From: Peribacillus sp. ACCC06369
GTDB lineage: Bacteria; Bacillota; Bacilli; Bacillales; DSM-1321
Assembly (NCBI RefSeq): GCF_030348945.1
Contig: NZ_JAUCEN010000002.1
Coordinates: forward strand, 2,790,001 to 2,854,000
Reading direction: 5' to 3'
Length of the DNA stretch: 64,000 nucleotides
A program made the translations under genes and the position numbers. Below are positions 55,852 through 63,651 of this stretch, in pieces; the first letter of the stretch is position 1, and each line of letters opens with the position of its first letter. The notes under the pieces were generated by a model that had not been told where the DNA came from, did not search any database, and saw nothing but the letters and a program-made list of their open reading frames with translations.

Positions 55852-55981
55852 ACTTACCATTCCAGAAATCCGTTTTATCTAAAAGTTGGTCAATGTCAAA
55901 TGTATCAAGATGGAATGGAACTGATTCTTCTGCAATCGCTTCAGTGGCTAACAATAATTGGTCGATATCAATAATGGCCAA
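55850..55981 (-). CDS. 43-residue acidic protein of unknown function
   Basis: Start TTG (55979-55981) with AGAGG 6 nt upstream; the product begins MAIIDIDQLLLATEAIAEES and has an internal echo (IDIDQLL / FDIDQLL). It ends with FWNGK and is followed by a terminator, which together support a real gene. I do not recognise it. Confidence 0.5.
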   Translation of the reverse strand: MAIIDIDQLLLATEAIAEESVPFHLDTFDIDQLLDKTDFWNGK

Positions 55982-56087
55982 AACAGTCCTCTCCCTTTTT
56001 TAATGGTTTTACCCTCACTTTTAATACATCAAACAATTCGTTCAAAAGATATTTTATTAGAGGGTACCTTTAATTTACATTTGACAT

Positions 56088-56513
56088 TTATTTAAGGGGA
56101 AGTGAATCATTTTTTTCCGATCCTTCAGGTGAAAGTGTATGTATCAATTTAACCAGCTTATAAAATGTCCCGCTACAGATGGTTACCTCAGGCAGATTAT
56201 GAAAAATTGATTTTTTATTAATATGATAATTGTCTTTCTCAGGTGAATACACAATAATTTTCTTATTTAACGATAAAGCATATCCAAGTTCATAGAGATT
56301 ACCTTTACCTGCAGTTAGGAAGATCAGCATAAAATCAGCTTCCTCAATCCCCTTTTTTTCATATTCTCCAATACCGTCCGTAATTTGGTTAGTCTCATCA
56401 TCCGCAATTAAATTCCCGCCATTCACACATGTAAATCCTTTTGAAGTTAATTTCTTTATCAATGACCTTACTTGCTTCAAATTTTTTTCATCTGATGCTA
56501 TATAATATTTCAC
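56088..56513 (-). CDS. Nucleoside 2-deoxyribosyltransferase-like protein
   Basis: 141 residues. YYIASDEKNLKQVRSLIKKL at the start and GIEEADFMLIFLTAGKGNLYELGYALSLNKKIIVYS match the nucleoside 2-deoxyribosyltransferase-like/TIR-related fold; the glutamate in YELGYA is the conserved catalytic-type residue. Start GTG at 56513 behind GGAGGTGG. Real substrate unknown; it may act on nucleotides or NAD-like ligands. Confidence 0.65.
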   Translation of the reverse strand: MKYYIASDEKNLKQVRSLIKKLTSKGFTCVNGGNLIADDETNQITDGIGEYEKKGIEEADFMLIFLTAGKGNLYELGYALSLNKKIIVYSPEKDNYHINKKSIFHNLPEVTICSGTFYKLVKLIHTLSPEGSEKNDSLPLK

Positions 56514-56885
56514 ACATCCACCTCCAAAATATATAACTATTGATACTTTTTACCTACGTTACCTATACTATACATATTCGTTATAAAGAACGCAATATCC
56601 TTTTCCAAAAATAAATAAAAATTTAAGGACAAAGTCTCGGTCCCATACATTTAAGCAAAACAAAAGCCATCATTCCTTTTCCAGGCAATGATGGCTTTTG
56701 TTAAAAAAATGATATGACGGGGTATTCTGGCATTAATACAATTATTAATGTCGCCTTCCCTTACTCAAAAAAACATATACTTATGTAAAAATATTAATGT
56801 TTTTGAGTTACTCTTATAAATCTGACTTTAAGGGTAACAAAATGTTGATTAATCTTTAAGAAACCAAAAATAAAAACCTTGTCCC
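56514..56885. other. 370-bp AT-rich gap
   Basis: Contains only a long hairpin at 56659-56702 and no supported gene. Confidence 0.5.
56659..56702. terminator. Long bidirectional hairpin without adjacent gene end
   Basis: AACAAAAGCCATCATT and AATGATGGCTTTTGTT pair perfectly over 16 bp. It lies 150-190 bp from the nearest gene on either side. Confidence 0.65.
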
Positions 56886-56904
56886 CTACCCGGCAAGGTT
56901 TTTT
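56872..56904 (-). terminator. Terminator of the HicB-like gene
   Basis: AAAACCTTG and CAAGGTTTT pair, with TTTATTTTTG following on the minus strand; the stem overlaps the stop codon. Confidence 0.75.
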
Positions 56905-57224
56905 AATTTTTCATATGTGATATTTTCTATTTCAATCCTGAAGGGTGCAGCCTCACATATATTAATTCCCCTATCTAGATTTACCTTTTCCATTTCACTC
57001 GCATCCGGTATTGTTTTTTTATCGAGAATAAAATGTTCGACCATGGATTCCAACAGTTCTTGAGCACAAGCTAAGGCATCTACCCGATTCCTACCGCTAA
57101 CGGAAGAAATAATTCCTTCTCGCCTAAAATCCGGGAAACAAACTTGAACGGAAAAAGAGTCGATAATCAACGGGTGTTTTTCATAATAGAATACAGCTGG
57201 ATACTCAAAGATTTGAATGGTCAA
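56886..57224 (-). CDS. HicB-family-like antitoxin-type protein, without HicA
   Basis: 112 residues. YPAVFYYEKHPLIIDSFSVQVCFPDF followed by SGRNRVDALACAQELLESMVEHFILDKKTIPDASE is the HicB partial RNase H-like pattern. There is no DNA-binding tail and no HicA toxin gene within reach on either side. Start TTG at 57224 after GAAGGGATG. It may be a solitary HicB-like protein with another role. Confidence 0.7.
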   Translation of the reverse strand: MTIQIFEYPAVFYYEKHPLIIDSFSVQVCFPDFRREGIISSVSGRNRVDALACAQELLESMVEHFILDKKTIPDASEMEKVNLDRGINICEAAPFRIEIENITYEKLKNLAG

Positions 57225-57333
57225 AATATCATCCCTTCATTCAATTTTTAGGATTTTAAGTTAATTATAACATGAAATTCCATTAAAAATAGGTTTATTT
57301 ACATTTCTTTGTTTGTCAAGCTTATTTTTACAT

Positions 57334-57615
57334 TCAATAAGTTGTTATGTCCGTACTTACTACAAAATAAGAAAACACCAGGAAAATCAAAATCACGATA
57401 ACATTCAAGATTATTCCAATAATGCTGCACACTTTACCAGCTGTCACCAATCCATTACCGGTTTCACCAGTAAGTTTCATTTCTTGTTTACTCTTCGCTG
57501 CAAATATTAAACCTAGTATACCTAATACGATGCCGATGAATGGAATAAGCAGGGATAATACCCCCATGATTAATGATACAATCGCTTTGCTATTGCTTTG
57601 TTTAATTTCAGACAT
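57334..57615 (-). CDS. DUF4190 domain membrane protein
   Basis: 93 residues. Two membrane helices (SKAIVSLIMGVLSLLIPFIGIVLGILGLIFA and VCSIIGIILNVIVILIFLVFSYFVV) separated by a polar KSKQEMKLTGETGNGL stretch, the DUF4190 pattern. GAGAAGGTGG before the ATG at 57615 sets the start. Function unknown. Confidence 0.75.
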   Translation of the reverse strand: MSEIKQSNSKAIVSLIMGVLSLLIPFIGIVLGILGLIFAAKSKQEMKLTGETGNGLVTAGKVCSIIGIILNVIVILIFLVFSYFVVSTDITTY

Positions 57616-57754
57616 ATTTTCCACCTTCTCTCTTCCCCTTATATATACGGTCATTAAAAGGAAAAGATTCATTATTTGTTACTCATTCATCACTAATATT
57701 CCATGCTCTCCTGCCGGTGAATTTCATACACTTGGTCCAATCCATGCATGTAAA

Positions 57755-57777
57755 AAACGACTCATTTAGAGTCGTTT
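57755..57777. repeat. Left copy of a duplicated terminator hairpin
   Basis: AAACGACTC and GAGTCGTTT pair over 9 bp; the stretch is nearly identical to 58307-58330 and abuts the IS left end CAGATAGTAGAC. Confidence 0.8.
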
Positions 57778-58306
57778 CAGATAGTAGACAAACTCGAAAA
57801 AATTGAGTTTGTCTGCAGTTAAAAAAAAGTTTTCAGAAATCCGTTCCCTTTCCGCCGACTGTCTGCCAAGCCTCTCTCATGTGGGGTTTCGGCCAGCCAG
57901 TTATTCGGCAGGAGTGGCGAAAACTTCGTTTCATCACATATAAATGAATAAATAATCATGAAGTATAACCAAATCTTGTTTTGAAATGATTGTAATCATT
58001 CCCACGGTAAAATCGTGACAGCTATTCGGGATGAGACCATTCCGAACCCTATGTTGTCTACAAACCGAGACCGGCAAATCCTATTGTCTGTATTCAGTTT
58101 TTTAGGGTTATTCGCATTCAATTTAAAAGAAAAACAAATTTAAAATTGGAACGGAAGGGGCGAGAATCCTGCGGGAAAACCCGTTTAGGGATTAACCCCG
58201 CAGGCGCAAGCCGAGGAGGCTCCCTGACCGCCCGCGGAAAGCGAGTGCCTTAAGTTCCAATCAAGGTCCAAATTGCACAAACCATAAAAAAATTGCAGAC
58301 AAACTG
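57778..58306. mobile_element. Composite of two IS1182-like remnants in opposite orientation
   Basis: Bases 57778-58067 are a forward remnant of the subtype at 53745 (left end CAGATAGTAGACAAACTCG, right end TTGTCTACAAACCG). Bases 58140-58306 are the reverse complement of the left end and leader of the intact element (CGCAGGCGCAAGCCGAGGAG, CCGCCCGCGGAAAGCGAGTG), ending in CAGACAAACTG. The whole block is enclosed by one pair of duplicated hairpins. No transposase remains. Confidence 0.75.
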
Positions 58307-58330
58307 AAACGACTCATTTCTGAGTCGTTT
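58307..58330 (-). terminator. Terminator of the gln operon, right copy of duplication
   Basis: AAACGACTCA and TGAGTCGTTT pair over 10 bp, 4 bp after the glnP stop; the IS remnant cut its minus-strand T-run. Confidence 0.8.
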
Positions 58331-58333
58331 TTT

Positions 58334-58984
58334 TTAGGTTCGTTTCAATTCAAGCCTCTGGGCTACCAAAGACAGACTAAAGTTTACAATGAAATACATG
58401 AGCGCCACCAGGATCAAAATAGGTATTAAATACTTTTGACTTTGCCCATATATAATTTGACCATGATGAGTTAGCTCCGGTAACGAGATGACAACCGCTA
58501 ATGAAGTATCCTTTAATAATGATATGAATTGGCTGACAATAGGAGGAACCATGCGGCGGAGAGCTTGGGGCAAAATAATATGTATCAATGCCTGTGTATA
58601 ACTCAAGCCTGATGAACGAGCGGCTTCCATTTGCCCTTTATCTACAGATTTTAGCCCACTTCGAATTACTTCAGATAGCATGGCCGACTCGAAAATTGTC
58701 AATGCAACGATGGCCGCTGGAATGATTTCCAGTTTAATGCGTACCTCAGGTAAAGCAAAATACGTAAAAAATATAATTAATAACAACGGTAAATTACGTA
58801 CCGTTTCTACAATCATGGCTAATATTTGAGATAGCACCGGTACCTTTGCGTAACGGATTATGCCCACAAGCCCGCCAATGATGAAACTTAGAATAATGGA
58901 TATAAAAGCTACCTGGAGCGTAACCCAAAATCCTTCTAATAAAAACTTAAGATTATCCGGTGTATAGGCACCTGCAAAATCCAT
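58334..58984 (-). CDS. glnP: Glutamine/polar amino acid ABC transporter permease
   Basis: 216 residues, HisM/GlnP-type permease with about five helices. EAARSSGLSYTQALIHIILPQALRRMVPPIVSQFISLLKDTSLA contains the EAA loop that docks with the ATPase. Last gene of glnQHMP, 14 bp after glnM. Start behind GGGAGGTATAAG. Confidence 0.9.
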   Translation of the reverse strand: MDFAGAYTPDNLKFLLEGFWVTLQVAFISIILSFIIGGLVGIIRYAKVPVLSQILAMIVETVRNLPLLLIIFFTYFALPEVRIKLEIIPAAIVALTIFESAMLSEVIRSGLKSVDKGQMEAARSSGLSYTQALIHIILPQALRRMVPPIVSQFISLLKDTSLAVVISLPELTHHGQIIYGQSQKYLIPILILVALMYFIVNFSLSLVAQRLELKRT

Positions 58985-58998
58985 ATCTTATACCTCCC

Positions 58999-59637
58999 TC
59001 AATTACTCTTTGCCAGACGTTTTTCCAAATAACCAACGCCAAGACTTAAAGGAATGGTAAGAATTAAGTAAAACGCTGCAACGAAAATGTATACATCAAA
59101 CACGACAAATGTACTTGAAGAAATCAAATCCCCATGGTACATGAGATCCAGTCCTGCAACGACGGCTAAAATGGAAGAATTCTTAACTAGATTGATAAAT
59201 TGGTTTCCTAGAGGAGGAATGACTATTTTAACTGCCTGTGGCAATATGACGAGCCTCATTGCCTGCCCATATGTCAGTCCTGAAGAACGGGCAGCTTCCA
59301 TTTGACCCTTTGGCACAGAAAGAATGCCTGCCCGAATTGCCTCAGCTATGAAAGATGAAGTGTAAATGGTCAGGGCTAATGTTCCTGCGTATAGTCCACT
59401 TAGTTTAAGGCCCAGAAAGAAGAAAAAGGTAATAATCAATAAAGGTATGTTCCGAATGAACTCAACATAGGCGGTTCCAAGCCAGTTTAGAGGCTTTATC
59501 GGGGCAATCCGCATGATAGCAACAAGCACACCCAGGAGCAAACTCGCTACCAATGAGATTAAACTCGACATGATCGTATTTTTAAAGCCTAATAAATACA
59601 TATCCAGATTCTCTGTTAAAATGGAGAAATCAAGCAC
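58999..59637 (-). CDS. glnM: Glutamine/polar amino acid ABC transporter permease
   Basis: 212 residues, paralogue of GlnP, with EAARSSGLTYGQAMRLVILPQAVKIVIPPLGNQFINLVKNSSI. The GTG at 59637 with AAAGGAG 8 nt upstream is preferred over a GTG three codons earlier that would sit on the ribosome site. With GlnP it forms the membrane channel. Confidence 0.88.
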   Translation of the reverse strand: MLDFSILTENLDMYLLGFKNTIMSSLISLVASLLLGVLVAIMRIAPIKPLNWLGTAYVEFIRNIPLLIITFFFFLGLKLSGLYAGTLALTIYTSSFIAEAIRAGILSVPKGQMEAARSSGLTYGQAMRLVILPQAVKIVIPPLGNQFINLVKNSSILAVVAGLDLMYHGDLISSSTFVVFDVYIFVAAFYLILTIPLSLGVGYLEKRLAKSN

Positions 59638-59739
59638 GGCATACACTCCTTTAACTAGTAAGGATGAGCAAAAAGCTCATCCTCACAAGACTAATGTTCA
59701 AATGTTAATTAAGGTCATTTCCCTTACATTTGGTAATGA

Positions 59740-60567
59740 TTAATGTTTAATCCATTTATCATGGATTTCATCGTACTTGCCTGAATCTTTAAGTGACTTA
59801 AGGGCTTTATTCAATTCGTCAACAAACTCAGCATTTCCTTTTTTCACAGCAATGCCATAAGGCTCGTCTGTAAATGTTCCGCCAACAAGCTCATAATTTG
59901 GATCCTCGTCAGCCATACCATAAAGGATTGAATCATCCGTAGTCAATGCATCCCCTTGCCCAGATTTAAGTGCAGCGAACGCTTCGGAATAGTTTTCAAA
60001 TTCAAGAACTTGTGCGTCAGGAGCCTTTTCACGGATATTTATGGAAGAAGTAGAGCCCTTAACAGCCAATACCTTTTTCCCTTTTAAACTATCAATACCC
60101 TTGATATCGCTGCCTTTTTTGACTAGCAGGGATTGTCCGGCATCAAAGTAAACATCGGTGAAGTCAACTTCTTTTTTACGATCTTCCGTGATAGTCATGG
60201 TCGCTACAATCGCATCGATATCACCATTATTCAATAAGGCCATCCTTGTTTTAGAAGTCACTTCTTTAAATTCAACTTTATTCTCATCACCTAGGATTTC
60301 TGCTGCAAGAGCTTTGGCGATATCAATATCAAATCCTTCTACATCTCCAGTACTAGGATTTTTCAATCCAAATAGCCTTGTATCATTTTTTACCCCAAAA
60401 ACAATCTTATCCTTATCCTTCACTTGTGCAAGAACATCCGTTTCTTTGTCTTTACCGCCACCCTCTTTATCTTTGCCTGAATCTTCTCCCCCGCCGCATC
60501 CAGCCAATAAAATGACAGCCAATAAAGATAGCAAAGATAATTTCAACCATTTCTTTTTCTTCAACAT
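59740..60567 (-). CDS. glnH: Glutamine-type ABC transporter substrate-binding lipoprotein
   Basis: 275 residues with a lipoprotein signal (LLSLLAVILLAGC, lipidated C24), then a low-complexity G/K/E/D linker to about 45. The periplasmic binding-protein family 3 domain shows GVKNDTRLFGLKNPSTGDVEGFDIDIAKALA and VKKGNAEFVDELNKALKSLKDSGKYDEIHDKWI. ATG at 60567 follows AGGGGTGA. It binds the amino acid outside the membrane. Confidence 0.92.
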   Translation of the reverse strand: MLKKKKWLKLSLLSLLAVILLAGCGGGEDSGKDKEGGGKDKETDVLAQVKDKDKIVFGVKNDTRLFGLKNPSTGDVEGFDIDIAKALAAEILGDENKVEFKEVTSKTRMALLNNGDIDAIVATMTITEDRKKEVDFTDVYFDAGQSLLVKKGSDIKGIDSLKGKKVLAVKGSTSSINIREKAPDAQVLEFENYSEAFAALKSGQGDALTTDDSILYGMADEDPNYELVGGTFTDEPYGIAVKKGNAEFVDELNKALKSLKDSGKYDEIHDKWIKH

Positions 60568-60589
60568 GTTAATCACCCCTGTTTTTTAT

Positions 60590-61318
60590 TTAATGATTTA
60601 ATATACGGCTAAGAAATAAACGAGCCCTCTCTTCACGAGGATTGGCGTAAAACTCAGCCGGTGATGCCTCTTCTAAAACCCTGCCTTCGTCCATGAATAC
60701 GATTCGATCCGCTACTTCACGGGCAAATCCCATTTCGTGCGTGACAACCACCATCGTCATTCCTTCATGGGCAAGTGCTTTCATAACATCCAGTACCTCG
60801 CCAATCATTTCTGGATCCAAGGCTGAGGTAGGTTCATCAAATAGCATGATTTCAGGCCCCATAGCCAAACCTCTGGCAATCGCTACCCTTTGCTGCTGTC
60901 CACCCGAAAGCTGGGAAGGAAATGAATTCGCCTTATCTCCAATCCCTACTTTCTCCAGATACTTTTGCGCAATCTTTTTCGCTTCCTCTTCTGATTGTCC
61001 TAAAACCTTCCTGGGTGCAAGCATGATGTTCTCGAGCACGGTTTTATGAGGATATAAGTGAAAATGCTGGAAAACCATACCGATATTCCGCCGCAGTTTG
61101 TTTATGTCCGTTTTTCTATCCGCTACATTTAAACCATTAACGGAAAGGGAGCCTTCCGAAATGGTCTCAAGACGATTAATGCATCGAAGCAGGGTACTTT
61201 TCCCTGATCCTGACGGTCCGATGACTACTACCACCTCCCCTTTATTAATAGTAAGATTAATATCCTTCAATACATGGAAATCACCAAAATACTTATTCAC
61301 CCGGTCAAAAACAATCAT
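60590..61318 (-). CDS. glnQ: Glutamine/polar amino acid ABC transporter ATPase
   Basis: 242 residues. Walker [10 protein letters not shown] (34-42), Q-loop [11 protein letters not shown], signature [15 protein letters not shown], Walker [15 protein letters not shown] and switch histidine VVVTHEM. First gene of the operon; GGGAGGC precedes the ATG. A TnrA/GlnR-type box lies 250 bp upstream. Confidence 0.95.
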   Translation of the reverse strand: MIVFDRVNKYFGDFHVLKDINLTINKGEVVVVIGPSGSGKSTLLRCINRLETISEGSLSVNGLNVADRKTDINKLRRNIGMVFQHFHLYPHKTVLENIMLAPRKVLGQSEEEAKKIAQKYLEKVGIGDKANSFPSQLSGGQQQRVAIARGLAMGPEIMLFDEPTSALDPEMIGEVLDVMKALAHEGMTMVVVTHEMGFAREVADRIVFMDEGRVLEEASPAEFYANPREERARLFLSRILNH

Positions 61319-61523
61319 AATTAGCCTCCCTGCCCATAATCAATCTTTTGGTCTGAAAATTGATAATAATCAGAATTCTGAATGCATAATATAGCATTCT
61401 CTTAAATCGAATCATTTCTATATGTATAATCCTTTCTCCATTTATTATTTCCCAATATAAGGTTATTTTTTTTATTATTTTAGACTAGTAATATAAAAAA
61501 TATATTCAATATTCACATTATTC

Positions 61524-61583
61524 ATTATATATAATATTACTTAAAATTACCATATAAACTTTAAATTGTTAAAAACAATAACA
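61524..61583 (-). promoter_or_regulatory. TnrA/GlnR box and candidate promoter of glnQHMP
   Basis: On the minus strand TGTTATTGTTTTTAACA (61567-61583) fits TGTNAN7TNACA at every fixed position. About 41 bp downstream is TATTAT (61531-61536), and TATAAT occurs at 61524-61529; the first spacing suits TnrA activation from about -50. This implies a leader of some 200 nt before glnQ. Nitrogen limitation would then induce the operon, as in B. subtilis. Confidence 0.6.
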
Positions 61584-61722
61584 TATTTTATGATACTATT
61601 GCTATATTCCATAAAACCCACATATTTAAATCGATCTCCCCTAAACGGTTCCTATTTTTGTAAAAAGGGATTTATTTCCCGTAAGCAAAATGCCTGATAT
61701 GAAATAGCAATTATAGAACGAA

Positions 61723-61752
61723 CAAAAAAAAGACAGCAAAAGCTGTCTTTTA
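61723..61752 (-). terminator. Terminator of the 136-codon gene
   Basis: AAAGACAGC and GCTGTCTTT with an AAAA loop, followed by TTTTTGTTCG on the minus strand. Confidence 0.8.
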
Positions 61753-61755
61753 CAT

Positions 61756-62166
61756 TCATTCTTTTATAGCATCTTCAAATGGTGCTGAAAATAAGCCACT
61801 AGGCGCCAGCATATCCGTATCCGATTCCCGGCTTTCCCCACCCACAGTATATGGACCTGCTGGATAAAAATCAAACAAATCACTTTCCTTATGTATGATC
61901 AAAAAATACTCGTATAAATCATCCATAAGTTCCTGATGTTCATCTAATTTCATGATTTCGCCACATTCATCAATTACAAAGTTTTCATTAATCGCATCTT
62001 GAAGTTCCTCATTATTTGAATACGCGATAAAAAAATCCACATCTCCACACTCCATGCATAGCAAGAGTTTTTCTTCTAGTGCTTCTTGATAGGATTTCTG
62101 AACGATCTCCTTCAAAATGGCTTCAATCTTTTCAGGATTAGTTAGTTTAATTTTAGTCTGGATCAC
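61756..62166 (-). CDS. Acidic hypothetical protein
   Basis: 136 residues, strongly acidic, no membrane segment. Two cysteines lie close together in LLLCMECGDVDFF. Start GTG at 62166 behind GGAGGGATTTT. I do not recognise a family. Own terminator, so monocistronic. Confidence 0.6.
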   Translation of the reverse strand: MIQTKIKLTNPEKIEAILKEIVQKSYQEALEEKLLLCMECGDVDFFIAYSNNEELQDAINENFVIDECGEIMKLDEHQELMDDLYEYFLIIHKESDLFDFYPAGPYTVGGESRESDTDMLAPSGLFSAPFEDAIKE

Positions 62167-62503
62167 AAAATCCCTCCAATTTAATAAAATGACATTTAAA
62201 AAGTATATGCCAGTTTAATGAAAAATAAAAAAAGCAAGCTCACCCTTTGATCAATATTAAATGAAACTGCTATAAGTCCGTTCCTAATTAACCCATAAAT
62301 CCAAATGGAATCCAAAGCCATCATTTCGTTCCTTAACCTAGACGCGTATGATAACCTTTACTCCACCTGCTCACTATAAGTGGAATTTGCCTAAACTTGA
62401 TCATCAAGGGCAACGCATGTAATCCGGATCCCTGCGCATTTGTAAGGAATTCTCCGCCTCGTGTATATATTAAGTTTGCCCGCATAATCAGAATGATAAT
62501 CTT
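62167..62503. other. 337-bp gap with no gene seen
   Basis: No supported reading, hairpin of note or repeat is visible; it includes the promoter region of the gene at 61756-62166. Confidence 0.4.
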
Positions 62504-63406
62504 CTATAATACAAAGAAAAAGATAATCGGAAGCGTAATCAAGCTTAATGAAGTACTAATGAACGTAGCACTTGAGACGAATTCAGGTTCTGTATTGAAT
62601 TGGAGCGCATACATCGTAGTGTTGGCCGCCGTTGGCATGGCAGCTACGATAATCATGATATGCCTGACCATTTCATCCACTGGTAAGGCAAGTGATAACA
62701 GGAATGCAATGGCTGGCGAAACAGCAAGTTTAAGAAGAAGTGAAACTGATAGCTTACGATAGGCAATTTTTCTCAGTGAAATGTTGGCTAGCTGCATTCC
62801 GAGTGTAATCATAATTGTTGGGATTGCTGCATTTGCAACAAGGTTAATAGCTTCCATAACCGAATTGCTTAATGGAATTTTCACAAACTGAAAAACCGCA
62901 CCTGCAATAGCTCCATACACGATTGGCATCCTGAATACTGCTTTAAGCGCTGTTTGGACTCCATTACCTTCCGGGCTGCCCTTCGCTGCGAAATAGATGC
63001 CAATGGTGCACATGACTAACTGCTGACCCACCATCAGGATGATCGCATAATCGAGTCCTGCTGCACCGAATAACAGGAAAATGACTGGTGTTCCGTAATT
63101 CCCGTTATTCATGAATGCCGATGCCAATATCATGCCGCTTGTTTCGGTAACTGAATAATTACGGAAAAACGATATGATATAGACTACCAGTATGAGAGAA
63201 AGACAGAGTACTATCGTGAAAAGGAACAGATAAAAATAATCAATCGTAAATTCTGCGGAATAAAAAGTTCGGAACACAAGAAAAGGTGACATTAAATATA
63301 ATGCCATCGTGGAAATCGATTTTGTATCAAGTTTAAACTTTTTCTGACCGACGTACCCTAAAACAAAAATACCGAATATCGGTAAAAGAACGCCCAAAAA
63401 TCCCAT
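62504..63406 (-). CDS. AEC family transporter (auxin efflux carrier/malonate-malate permease type)
   Basis: 300 residues, about ten membrane segments. LPIFGIFVLGYVGQKKF, ASAFMNNGNYGTPVIFLLFG and the crossover NAAIPTIMITLGMQLA are AEC family motifs. GAAGGTGAG before the ATG at 63406 fixes a start 25 codons inside the longest reading. Substrate unknown; divergent from the guanine deaminase gene. Confidence 0.85.
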   Translation of the reverse strand: MGFLGVLLPIFGIFVLGYVGQKKFKLDTKSISTMALYLMSPFLVFRTFYSAEFTIDYFYLFLFTIVLCLSLILVVYIISFFRNYSVTETSGMILASAFMNNGNYGTPVIFLLFGAAGLDYAIILMVGQQLVMCTIGIYFAAKGSPEGNGVQTALKAVFRMPIVYGAIAGAVFQFVKIPLSNSVMEAINLVANAAIPTIMITLGMQLANISLRKIAYRKLSVSLLLKLAVSPAIAFLLSLALPVDEMVRHIMIIVAAMPTAANTTMYALQFNTEPEFVSSATFISTSLSLITLPIIFFFVL

Positions 63407-63571
63407 ACATCTCACCTTCATAATCCTATGATTTTCTTCTAACAATATCAGTTTTATCATTATTTGTAAAAATTCTTTCAAATCGTTCCTGATTCTAACG
63501 TCATATATTCTAACATATAATGATTTTTCTTTATTTTCAGAAAATTATATTCAATTTTTGTCTATATATGG

Positions 63572-63606
63572 TATATTATTTATTATATTTACGTTAAAAA
63601 ACGTAA
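63572..63606 (+). promoter_or_regulatory. Candidate guaD promoter and operator palindrome
   Basis: TGGTATATT gives an extended -10 at 63569-63577. An 18-bp palindrome, TTACGTT / AACGTAA around AAAA (63589-63606), follows at the expected transcription start, where a bound repressor would block polymerase. I cannot assign the regulator. Confidence 0.45.
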
Positions 63607-63651
63607 CATCAACACAATTGATTTATTAATAAATGAAGGGGTGTTTTTTTA

